A stretch of 14,939 nt of DNA from SHZI01 sp964384525 (GTDB taxonomy: Bacteria; Pseudomonadota; Gammaproteobacteria; Steroidobacterales; GCA-2729495). Below are positions 1 through 6,314 of the stretch, in pieces. The position numbers were made by a program, and so were the translations under genes. Positions within the stretch are counted from its first letter, which is position 1. Each line of letters begins with the position of its first letter. The notes below the pieces were generated by a model, which did no database searches, was not told where the DNA came from, and worked only from the letters and a program-made list of their open reading frames with translations. The stretch covers positions 1 to 14,939 of the forward strand of contig CAYLKO010000061.1 in assembly GCA_964384525.1 (NCBI GenBank). Reading direction: 5' to 3'.

Positions 1-1
1 T

Positions 2-376
2 ACCTGGGGCGGCGGCGGCTGGGGCGACCCGTAGAAGCGTCCGACCGACAAGGTGGCTTTCGACGTGGAGGCGGGCCTGGTTAGCCGCGAGGGCGCCCGG
101 CGCTACGGCGTGGTCATCAAGCCGAATGGCAGCGTGGATGAAAAGGCCACGACCACCTTGCGCGCCCGGATGGCGAAGAAGCGCGGCAAGACCAAGCTCT
201 TTGATTTCGGCGGAACGATTGCCGAACTCAAGAAGTCCTGCAAGAAGGAAACTGGTCTTGAGCCGCCCATCGCGCCGGTGTTTCAGACATGGGTCAAACA
301 GGCTGCGGTCAAATCACCCGCAAAGGCAAAAGCCAAGGGCGCCAACGGCAAGTCCGGACGTCGGACGACAGCCTGA
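2..376 (+). pseudogene. Hydantoinase B / oxoprolinase-type subunit, 3' end, interrupted by an in-frame TAG
   Basis: This is the C-terminal end of a hydantoinase-B-family protein (HyuB/acetone carboxylase alpha/5-oxoprolinase C-terminal type), whose members do ATP-dependent hydrolysis or carboxylation together with a HyuA partner. Reading from base 2, the frame gives TWGGGGWGDP, a TAG at 32-34, then KRPTDKVAFDVEAGLVSREG and ARRYGVVI. The family normally reads GGGGxGDP(L/F)xRDPxxVxxDVxxGxVSxExAxxxYGVV, so homology continues unbroken on both sides of the stop, which sits where a Leu is usual. The C-terminus ends in a Lys/Ala-rich tail. A GTG at 53 could be taken as a start, but it lies inside the conserved domain and lacks a clear ribosome site, so a separate 107-aa gene is unlikely. 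Either the gene is decayed, the base is an error, or the amber codon is read through. The upstream part is outside the window. Confidence 0.65.
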
Positions 377-395
377 GGCGGTCGGCGGGGCGTGG

Positions 396-1220
396 TCAAT
401 CCCCAACCAGCGGTGGCTGGTTGGGGAGATCCGGCGATAAGTGCACCGTGCCCTGCGACAGAAATGCCTGACTGATCCGTTCGGCAACCGCCTTGAGCCG
501 CGGCACGAAGCGCTGGATGGCTTCCGCTTCGGGCACGGCGGAAATCGAGCACCGGATGCTCAGCGCAGCCAGCAGCCGTTCTCCGGCAAAGATCGGCACG
601 GCCAGGCTCAGTTCGTCGGAGATACGGCGCGAACGACGCCACGTCGCATAGCCACGCTGACGGGTTTCCAGCAGCAGTTCATCCAGCTTTTTGCGGTTGT
701 ACACCGGCTGATCCTGGCCACCCCTGGATCTCGCCAGCAGATCGGTCAGCACTTCCCGCTGCTCGACCGAACACCAGGCCAAATAGGCTGCCCCGGTCGC
801 CGAGCCCAATATGGGTACCCGGAAACCAGGACCACATTTTTCGACGGCCAGCGGACTGTGGTGATCCGTGGTCTGGCGGATCAACATGCTCGCCCCCGAT
901 ACGGTGGCAATGGCAACTGGCCAGATCAGCTCCGCGCACAGTTCGTTTATGTACGGGCGGGCAATCTGCGTCACCCAGGCTTCATCATCGAAGCCGTCGG
1001 ACAGGCCGCGCACCATGATGGTCAACCGATACCGCTCGTCGCTGGCCACACGATAGGCGTAGCCGGCATGACAGAAGGTTTCAAGGATGCGATAGGTTGT
1101 CGTGCGCGGCAGGGCAATGGCCATCGCGACCTCTGAAACGGTCGCGCCGTTCTGCTGATTGAGTACATGCAATACTTCCAGGCCGCGCAGCAGGGCCCGG
1201 ATCGGACGGGTCGAGGTCAT
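396..1220 (-). CDS. IclR-family transcriptional regulator
   Basis: A 274-aa protein with the standard IclR plan: an N-terminal winged helix-turn-helix (about residues 8-65, recognition region near ATVSEVAMAIALPRTTTYRI) and a C-terminal effector-binding domain (about 80-255). The latter carries family-like stretches such as GFRVPILGSATGAAYLAW and RRISDELSLAVPIF. Length fits the family (about 250-280 aa). Such proteins bind small aromatic or aliphatic acids and repress or activate a neighbouring catabolic operon. The start is the ATG at 1220. No Shine-Dalgarno is visible in front of it; a TATACT -10-like box ends 9 bases before the ATG, so the message may be leaderless. The gene is divergent from an SDR gene with only 37 bp between them, which points to control of the SDR and of itself. 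The effector is unknown. Confidence 0.9.
   Translation of the reverse strand: MTSTRPIRALLRGLEVLHVLNQQNGATVSEVAMAIALPRTTTYRILETFCHAGYAYRVASDERYRLTIMVRGLSDGFDDEAWVTQIARPYINELCAELIWPVAIATVSGASMLIRQTTDHHSPLAVEKCGPGFRVPILGSATGAAYLAWCSVEQREVLTDLLARSRGGQDQPVYNRKKLDELLLETRQRGYATWRRSRRISDELSLAVPIFAGERLLAALSIRCSISAVPEAEAIQRFVPRLKAVAERISQAFLSQGTVHLSPDLPNQPPLVGD
401..426. terminator. Perfect 10-bp hairpin at the convergent gene ends
   Basis: CCCCAACCAG (401-410) pairs perfectly with CTGGTTGGGG (417-426) across a 6-base loop. The hairpin lies just after the hydantoinase stop (376) and inside the last codons of the minus-strand IclR gene, whose stop is at 396-398. Neither side is followed by a run of T, so it is not a textbook intrinsic terminator. 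It could still act as a bidirectional transcript end or an mRNA 3' stabiliser. Confidence 0.4.
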
Positions 1221-1256
1221 ATATGCTCAAGTATATGGCTGGGATACTGGAGACAA
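1221..1256. promoter_or_regulatory. Divergent promoter/operator region between the IclR gene and the SDR gene
   Basis: Bases 1221-1236 (ATATGCTCAAGTATAT) form an imperfect palindrome: the outer ATAT arms match and the inner arms differ at two of the next four positions. On the minus strand it contains TATACT (1230-1235), with TTGTCT (1251-1256) upstream at a short 15-base spacing, a candidate promoter for the IclR gene. On the plus strand TATATG (1232-1237) could be a -10 for the SDR gene, but I see no good -35. An IclR dimer here would cover both start regions. This is inference from position and symmetry only. Confidence 0.35.
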
Positions 1257-1257
1257 G

Positions 1258-1992
1258 ATGATGACTGCCCCCGATAAAAGCAAGAGAACAGCGCTGGTGA
1301 CCGGCGCCAACCGCGGGCTGGGACTGGAATATTGCCGACAGCTGGCTGCCGCCGGCTGGCACGTTGTGGCCGGCACCCGCCACCCCGGCAATTCAGCCGG
1401 GCTGCAACAACTGGCCCGGGTCGCACCGACGACCGTGAGCATCGTTTCCCTCGATGTCGTCAAGGCGGCGGAAGTGGAGGCGCTGGCAAAGGAACTCGCC
1501 GGCCAGCCTCTGGATCTGCTGATCAACAATGCCGGCACCTTCGGTCCCGAAGGCGCCACGACCGGGATGCGGTATCAGAGCCTCGCCAGCATGGACTACG
1601 CCATCTGGCGCGAGATCCTCGAGGTCAATGTGCTTGCCCAGTTCCGGATGACGGTGGCCATGGCGCCCATGCTGCGCCTGGCAACCCGACCGCTGGTCGT
1701 CATGCTGTCCAGTGACCTGGGCTCCATTGCCAACAATACCTGGGGACAGTCACATGCCTATCGCACCAGCAAGGCCGCGCTGAACATGCTGACCAAGGGC
1801 ATTGCCAATGAATGGCGTGATCTGACCATCGTTTCCATCGCCCCCGGCTGGTGCAAGACCGATCTTGGTGGTGATCAGGCCGAGATCGATCCGGCCGACA
1901 GCGTCCGCGACCAGTTGCAGACTTTCACCACGCTGACGATTGCACACAGCGGCCAGTTCATCGATCGCTTTGGCGCGCCGGTGGCCTGGTAG
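1258..1992 (+). CDS. Short-chain dehydrogenase/reductase, C-factor-like
   Basis: A 244-aa classical SDR, a cytoplasmic NAD(P)-dependent alcohol/ketone oxidoreductase. Visible motifs are the Rossmann glycine motif TGANRGLG (15-22), NNAG (90-93), the catalytic Asn in EVNVLA (about 124), Ser in the VMLSSDLGSI strand (151/152), and YRTSK with Tyr168 and Lys172. The PGWCKTDLGG stretch (196-205) resembles the C-factor/CsgA-like and sniffer-like SDR branch. Specificity cannot be assigned. The start is the first of two adjacent ATGs, chosen because GGAGA lies 4 bases upstream. Earlier in-frame codons from 1159 run antisense through the IclR gene and are not used. It is divergent from the IclR regulator, its likely controller, and convergent with an aldehyde dehydrogenase 24 bp away. 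Confidence 0.9.
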   Translation: MMTAPDKSKRTALVTGANRGLGLEYCRQLAAAGWHVVAGTRHPGNSAGLQQLARVAPTTVSIVSLDVVKAAEVEALAKELAGQPLDLLINNAGTFGPEGATTGMRYQSLASMDYAIWREILEVNVLAQFRMTVAMAPMLRLATRPLVVMLSSDLGSIANNTWGQSHAYRTSKAALNMLTKGIANEWRDLTIVSIAPGWCKTDLGGDQAEIDPADSVRDQLQTFTTLTIAHSGQFIDRFGAPVAW

Positions 1993-2016
1993 CGACGCCT
2001 GGCGCCGGGGCTTCTG

Positions 2017-3525
2017 TCAGTAGATGACGGTGGTCGCCTTGGTTTTCAGGTAGGGTTCCAGGCCCTCGCGGCCGAATTCCCGTCCCCACCCGGACTGCTT
2101 GTTGCCACCAAAGGGGATGGCCGGATCCACCGCCGCATGGCAGTTGATGCTGACCTGTCCTGCATCGATGAGTGCCGCCATGCGATGGGCCACCGAGATG
2201 TCGCGCGTCCAGACGCTGGCCGAGAGGCCATACACGCCCTTGTTGGCTTCCGCCGCCACTGCCTTGAGTTCGCCATCACCGAAGGACTGGGCGCACAGCA
2301 CCGGCCCGAAGATTTCCTCGCGCGCGATCTTCATGTCCATGTTGGTTTTGCTGAACAGCGGCGGTTTGACAAAATAACCGCGGCCCGGCAGGGCTTCACC
2401 GCCACACACCAGCTCCGCGCCGGACTTCCGGCCGGAATCGATGAAGCCCATGACGCGTTCACGCTGTGCGGCGGAGATCAGTGGCCCGAGGTCGCTGTCC
2501 GGACTCATGCCAGGCCCGAGCCGGAAGCGGTTGGCGGCGGCACCCACCTGTTCCACGACCTTGTCGAAAATATCCTGATGCACGAACAGGCGCGTGCCGG
2601 CCATGCAGTTCTGTCCCTGCAGGAAGAAGGCGCCGCGGGTCACGCCGGGAATCACGCGCTCGAGATCGGCATCGGGAAAAACCACCATGGGTGATTTGCC
2701 ACCAAGTTCCAGCGTCACCCGCTTCAGGTTGCCGGCAGCCGCGGCGATGATCTTCTTGCCCACCTCGGTGGATCCGGTGAAGGCAATCTTGTCCACGTCG
2801 GGATGATTGGCGAGCGCCGCGCCGGCGGACTCACCGAAGCCCGGGACGATATTCACCACGCCGGGCGGAAAGCCGACTTTCCTGATCAGATCGGCCAGCA
2901 GCAGTGCAGTCAACGGGGTCTGCTCGGCTGGCTTGAGTACGACCGTGCAGCCGGCCGCTAGGGCGTGGCCCTGTTTCAGCACGGCCATGTTCTGTGGCGC
3001 ATTCCACGGAATGATGGCGCCGACCACACCAATCGGTTCGCGCCGGGTGTAGGTCAGGGACTCTCCATTGCGAATCCCCTGCGGAGAAACCGGAATCGTG
3101 TCGCCGGTAATCTTGGTGGCCCAGCCGGCGTAGTAGCGCAGGAATTCCGCACCGAAGGCCGCGATGGAGTACCGGGCAATCATCAACGGCAGACCGTTGT
3201 CGAGCACCTCGAGCTCACTGGCCAGCGCCAGATTTGCATCGAGTTCGTCGGCCAGCTTCCAGATGAGTCGGGTGCGCTCGTATGAAGTCAGCGTGGACCA
3301 TTCGCCCTTGAAGGCCTTGCGGGCGGCGATCACGGCCCGGTCGATGTCGTCCTTGCCGCCGCCGGCCACTGTGGTCAGATGTGCCTCGCTTGCCGGATCG
3401 ATGACCTCTATGGTGTCCCGTCCGCTGGCCGCCACCCATTCGCCGCCAATGAAAAGCCGGTGTTCGCGGCCGAGGAATTCCCGGGCCTCCTGGCTTGGTG
3501 TAAGGTTCGGAACCGCGGCGCTCAT
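2017..3525 (-). CDS. NAD(P)-dependent aldehyde dehydrogenase
   Basis: A 502-aa member of the ALDH superfamily (PF00171), oxidising an aldehyde to the acid in the cytoplasm. The whole fold is present: IIPWNAPQ with the oxyanion Asn175, LKPAEQTP with cofactor-binding Lys198, FTGSTEVGKKI (249-259), VTLELGGKSP with general base Glu273, QGQNCMAGTR with the catalytic nucleophile Cys307, and EEIFGPV (403-409). Length is normal. The start MSAAVPNLTP was chosen because GGGAGA sits 6 bases before its ATG. A longer in-frame reading up to 3651 adds 42 low-quality residues and runs through the promoter region. The substrate is not assignable; the style is that of broad aliphatic/aromatic ALDHs. It is convergent with the SDR and divergent from an MFS carrier, so alcohol-to-aldehyde-to-acid oxidation of an imported compound is a plausible but unproved theme. 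Confidence 0.93.
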   Translation of the reverse strand: MSAAVPNLTPSQEAREFLGREHRLFIGGEWVAASGRDTIEVIDPASEAHLTTVAGGGKDDIDRAVIAARKAFKGEWSTLTSYERTRLIWKLADELDANLALASELEVLDNGLPLMIARYSIAAFGAEFLRYYAGWATKITGDTIPVSPQGIRNGESLTYTRREPIGVVGAIIPWNAPQNMAVLKQGHALAAGCTVVLKPAEQTPLTALLLADLIRKVGFPPGVVNIVPGFGESAGAALANHPDVDKIAFTGSTEVGKKIIAAAAGNLKRVTLELGGKSPMVVFPDADLERVIPGVTRGAFFLQGQNCMAGTRLFVHQDIFDKVVEQVGAAANRFRLGPGMSPDSDLGPLISAAQRERVMGFIDSGRKSGAELVCGGEALPGRGYFVKPPLFSKTNMDMKIAREEIFGPVLCAQSFGDGELKAVAAEANKGVYGLSASVWTRDISVAHRMAALIDAGQVSINCHAAVDPAIPFGGNKQSGWGREFGREGLEPYLKTKATTVIY

Positions 3526-3552
3526 GAATCGTCTCCCGTTGCGAGGCCGGTC

Positions 3553-3582
3553 AGCATAAGTGCGGGGCCGGGCCACAGGCAA
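3553..3582 (-). promoter_or_regulatory. Candidate sigma-70 promoter for the aldehyde dehydrogenase
   Basis: On the minus strand TTGCCT (3577-3582) and TATGCT (3553-3558) are separated by 18 bases. They lie about 28 bases upstream of the ALDH start, leaving room for a short leader with the GGGAGA ribosome site. The region also serves as the upstream sequence of the divergent MFS gene. Confidence 0.4.
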
Positions 3583-3641
3583 GACAATTGGCAGCATGAC
3601 GGACAGGGATCCACCGGGCGAATGAGCAGACTGCCGACCAG

Positions 3642-4937
3642 ATGAAGCCAACGGAATTCCGGACCGCGACGGATCGCCGCTGGCAGATCGCCGGTTTGCT
3701 GTGCGCGATCACGACCATCAATTATCTGGACCGGCAGGCCTTTGCCGTGGCCAGCCCGGCGATCGTCGAACAATTCGGCATCAGCAATACCGGTTTCGGC
3801 CTGCTCACGTCGGCGTTCCTGTTCTTTTACGGCATCGGTCACCTGATCGTTGGTCCGTTGATCGACCGCTTCGGTACGCGGCGGGCCTTCAGCCTGGCGG
3901 TGGTGGCCTGGAGCGTGGTCGGCATCCTGCACGCTGCCGGACGGGGATTCTGGAGCTTCCTCGGCTATCGGTCGTTGCTGGGATTGTTCGAGGCCGCAAA
4001 CTTTCCGGCAGCCGTCAAAGCCATTGCAGAAAAATTTCCTGCCAGCGAAAGGACACTGGCCGTTGGCATACTGACAGTGGGTCCCGGTCTCGGGGCGGTT
4101 CTCGCCCCGCCGCTGCTGGGTGCCATCATCGTCTGGGTCGGATGGCGCTGGGCCTTCATCGTTCCCGGTCTGGCGGGCTTCATCTGGCTCCTGTTCTGGT
4201 GGCGGCTCTATCCAGCAGAACCTCGGCCAGCAGAACCCCGGCCGGTAGAACCCGAACCCGCGACTCAGGTGGCGCCGTCGTCAGCGGCTCCGGAACAGAA
4301 GCTGAGCCGTCATCTGCGGCGCATCGAAGTCTGGGGACTGCTGCTGAGCCGGGTGCTCAACGATGGCGCCTTCTATTTTTTTGTTGGCTGGTTGCCCCTG
4401 TATCTGGCGCAGGCGCGCGGCTTCAGTCTGGGCGAGATCGCGGCCTTTGCGTGGATTCCATTTCTGGCAGCCGACGCCGGCTCACTGGCGGGAGGGTATC
4501 TGGGCCGCTGGCTGATGGGGCAGGGCCACAGCCTGAACAGCTCCCGCAAAAGCCTGATCTGGATCGGCGCCATCCTCGTCGTCCTGAGCTTGCCGGCGGG
4601 CACGGCCACGTCACCGGTCAGTGCCCTGGCGCTGATTGCGCTCGCCATGTTCGCCATCCAGCTCAAGGCATCCAGCCTGTTTGCCCTGCCCGCCGATCTG
4701 TTCCCGTCGACACGGGTCGGCACGATCTGGGGCTGGTTCGGTGCAGCTGGCGCCTTTGGTGCTGCAGCCTTCAGCTGGGGTGCGGGCTGGGTATCGGAGC
4801 ACTACGCCTATGAACCCGTCTTCTGGGCAGTGGCGGTTACGCAGTTGTTGTCGGCCATCGTCATCTCGTGGTTGATTCCCGAAATCCGCAATCTGGAAGA
4901 AACGTCGCCCGCCGGGTCGTCCACTGGCGCGGGCTGA
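3642..4937 (+). CDS. MFS transporter, anion:cation symporter (ACS)-like
   Basis: A 431-aa, 12-helix major facilitator carrier of the inner membrane. INYLDRQ in helix 1 (26-32) is typical of the ACS group (hexuronate, galactonate and other organic-anion symporters). The loop 2-3 motif A is GPLIDRFGTRRA (71-82), and GLFEAANFPAAVKAI resembles the ACS helix-4 signature. It probably imports an organic acid with protons. The cytoplasmic central loop carries a PAEPR/PAEPR/PVEPE tandem repeat (residues 191-205) made of 15-bp DNA units. The ATG start has no strong Shine-Dalgarno, but translation directly precedes a normal first helix. Divergent from the ALDH gene (116 bp apart), which suggests the two could serve one substrate. 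Confidence 0.9.
   Translation: MKPTEFRTATDRRWQIAGLLCAITTINYLDRQAFAVASPAIVEQFGISNTGFGLLTSAFLFFYGIGHLIVGPLIDRFGTRRAFSLAVVAWSVVGILHAAGRGFWSFLGYRSLLGLFEAANFPAAVKAIAEKFPASERTLAVGILTVGPGLGAVLAPPLLGAIIVWVGWRWAFIVPGLAGFIWLLFWWRLYPAEPRPAEPRPVEPEPATQVAPSSAAPEQKLSRHLRRIEVWGLLLSRVLNDGAFYFFVGWLPLYLAQARGFSLGEIAAFAWIPFLAADAGSLAGGYLGRWLMGQGHSLNSSRKSLIWIGAILVVLSLPAGTATSPVSALALIALAMFAIQLKASSLFALPADLFPSTRVGTIWGWFGAAGAFGAAAFSWGAGWVSEHYAYEPVFWAVAVTQLLSAIVISWLIPEIRNLEETSPAGSSTGAG
4212..4256 (+). repeat. Three degenerate 15-bp tandem repeats in the MFS central loop
   Basis: CCAGCAGAACCTCGG is followed by CCAGCAGAACCCCGG (one mismatch) and a diverged CCGGTAGAACCCGAA. They encode PAEPR, PAEPR and PVEPE in the inter-domain cytoplasmic loop, where length changes are tolerated. 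Likely replication-slippage expansion. Confidence 0.8.
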
Positions 4938-4950
4938 ACGCACGCCGGCC

Positions 4951-4981
4951 TTGGCCGCTTCGGCAGCAGACGCGCTAGAAT
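4951..4981 (+). promoter_or_regulatory. Candidate promoter for the peroxiredoxin gene
   Basis: TTGGCC (4951-4956) and TAGAAT (4976-4981) are spaced by 19 bases, slightly long for sigma-70, in the 92-bp gap before the peroxiredoxin start. The -10 resemblance is good and the -35 is moderate. Confidence 0.3.
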
Positions 4982-5029
4982 CCCGCCAACCATCCATTTC
5001 TTCCCTGAACGAAAGCAGAGGACAAAGCC

Positions 5030-5512
5030 ATGGCAATCAAGGCAGGCGATCGAATTCCGAACGGCAAATTCAGCCTCATGACCAAGGACGGGCCGGGCTC
5101 CCTGAGCACGCAGGAACTCTTCAGCGGCAAGAAAGTCGTGCTGTTTTCCGTGCCTGGAGCCTTCACGCCCACCTGCTCCAACAGCCATCTGCCGGGCTAC
5201 ATCAAGCATACCGCCGACATCAAGGCCAAGGGTGTCGACACCATCGCCTGCATGGCGGTGAATGATGCCTTCGTCATGGATGCCTGGGGCAAGGATCGCG
5301 GCGTGGGCGACAAGATCCTGATGCTGGCCGACGGCAATGGCGAGTTCACCCGGGCGCTGGGCCTCGAGCTCGACGCCAGCGGATTCGGCATGGGCAAACG
5401 CAGCCAGCGCTTCTCGATGGTGGTCAACGACGGCATCGTCGAGGAACTGAATGTCGAGGCCCCGCGCGAGTTCAAGGTCAGCACCGCCGAATGCGTGCTT
5501 GGCCAGCTCTGA
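5030..5512 (+). CDS. Peroxiredoxin, Prx5 (redoxin) type
   Basis: A 160-aa thiol peroxidase that reduces H2O2 and alkyl hydroperoxides in the cytoplasm. The active-site motif VPGAFTPTCS places the peroxidatic Cys at 49 with its conserved Pro and Thr partners; the conserved Arg is in GKRSQRFSMVV (about 127). Length and the NVEAP / STAE C-terminal pattern fit the bacterial Prx5 group (usually about 160 aa). Two further cysteines occur, Cys74 and Cys155. Cys155 lies six residues from the C-terminus, near where human PRDX5 keeps its resolving Cys, but most bacterial members have Ala there, so a 1-Cys or 2-Cys mechanism is open. The ATG is preceded by an AGAGGA-like ribosome site. The next gene is 60 bp downstream on the same strand and may be cotranscribed. 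Confidence 0.93.
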   Translation: MAIKAGDRIPNGKFSLMTKDGPGSLSTQELFSGKKVVLFSVPGAFTPTCSNSHLPGYIKHTADIKAKGVDTIACMAVNDAFVMDAWGKDRGVGDKILMLADGNGEFTRALGLELDASGFGMGKRSQRFSMVVNDGIVEELNVEAPREFKVSTAECVLGQL

Positions 5513-5572
5513 GCAGTCAGAGCCGAGCACCAACTTTCTTGAAGCAAAACCCGGGATCCAGGAAAAAAATCA

Positions 5573-6271
5573 ATGCCTGAAACGCAAGTGGTCGAGACAT
5601 TGCCGTTTGTCTACGCCCTGTTCAAGTACGTCCATATCCTGCTGTTCGTGTACTGGCTCGGAGGCGACGCCGGGGTGTTTTACTCCAGCACCTTTGTCGT
5701 CAACGAGAAACTGACGCGGGAAGCACGCCTGACGGCATTCAAGATCTTCATCAATCTCGACATGCTGCCGCGCTATTGCCTGGCATTGATGCTCACCATT
5801 GGCGGCATACTCTCCGAGTATGTCGGCTACGAGCATCCGCTGTGGCAAATGGTCGGCATCGTGGCGCTGGGGCCGATCTGGGTCTTCGTCATCTACCTCG
5901 TGCATGCGCGGGAAGGCACGCCATTCGGCAAGGTGCTGGCGCAGGGCGACTACTGGTTTCGCTTCGTCCTGATCTTTGCGTTGCCGATTTCGGTGGTCTA
6001 TCACTGGGTCACCGGCCCCTTGAAACCCTTCCCGTGGATCGCAGCCAAGCTGCTGATCTTTTCCTTCCTGATCTTCTGCGGCTTCATGATCCGCAAGAAG
6101 CTTCCGCCATTCATCGATGGATTCCGGATGATGGCAGGGCAGGGCGTCACGCCGGAAAGCAACGACAAGCTCCGCAACGGCCTGATGGCTGTGCGGCCCT
6201 ATGTGTGGGCCATCTGGGTCGGGGTGGCCTTGTCGGCTTTTCTGGGCGTGTGGAAGCCGGGCATGGCGTAG
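5573..6271 (+). CDS. Six-helix integral membrane protein of unknown function
   Basis: I do not recognise this 232-aa protein with confidence. It has about six hydrophobic segments (near 11-30, 65-83, 91-110, 128-148, 155-174, 208-226) and no signal peptide. The first helix reads FKYVHILLFVYWLGGDAGVF, a His followed by a Trp/Gly/Gly pattern that loosely recalls HemJ (YPR-type protoporphyrinogen oxidase) and CopD-like membrane proteins; that likeness is impressionistic. Other histidines sit at or near membrane edges (His88, His111, His144) and could bind haem or metal. A soluble loop near 175-205 (KKLPPFIDGFRMMAGQG) separates the last helices. The ATG has an AGGA 8 bases upstream. It lies 60 bp after the peroxiredoxin on the same strand and converges on a transporter gene. 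Confidence 0.8.
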   Translation: MPETQVVETLPFVYALFKYVHILLFVYWLGGDAGVFYSSTFVVNEKLTREARLTAFKIFINLDMLPRYCLALMLTIGGILSEYVGYEHPLWQMVGIVALGPIWVFVIYLVHAREGTPFGKVLAQGDYWFRFVLIFALPISVVYHWVTGPLKPFPWIAAKLLIFSFLIFCGFMIRKKLPPFIDGFRMMAGQGVTPESNDKLRNGLMAVRPYVWAIWVGVALSAFLGVWKPGMA

Positions 6272-6281
6272 CCGTCTGATT

Positions 6282-6314
6282 CCGGCTCCGGCATCACTGC
6301 GATGCCGGAGCCGG
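6282..6314. terminator. Perfect 14-bp hairpin between convergent genes
   Basis: CCGGCTCCGGCATC (6282-6295) pairs exactly with GATGCCGGAGCCGG (6301-6314) around a 5-base loop. It lies 10 bases after the stop of the membrane-protein gene and overlaps the last six codons and the stop of the minus-strand transporter. The stem is very GC-rich and symmetrical, so it could end transcripts from both sides, but neither side has a U-tract. Confidence 0.65.

Noticed and set aside
53..376. A separate 107-aa gene starting at GTG 53
   Set aside because: The sequence is the middle-to-end of the hydantoinase-B C-terminal motif region, and homology continues upstream of the TAG, so it is a fragment and not an independent gene.
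1159..1257. 33-residue N-terminal extension of the SDR
   Set aside because: It overlaps the start of the IclR gene and precedes the GGAGA ribosome site; the Rossmann motif is at the expected distance from the 1258 ATG.
3526..3651. 42-residue N-terminal extension of the aldehyde dehydrogenase
   Set aside because: It lacks ALDH homology, passes through the likely promoter, and the ATG at 3525 has a good ribosome site.
4808..5533. 241-codon minus-strand open frame over the peroxiredoxin gene
   Set aside because: It mirrors the Prx5 gene, which has full motif support; this antisense pattern is a known type of misannotation.
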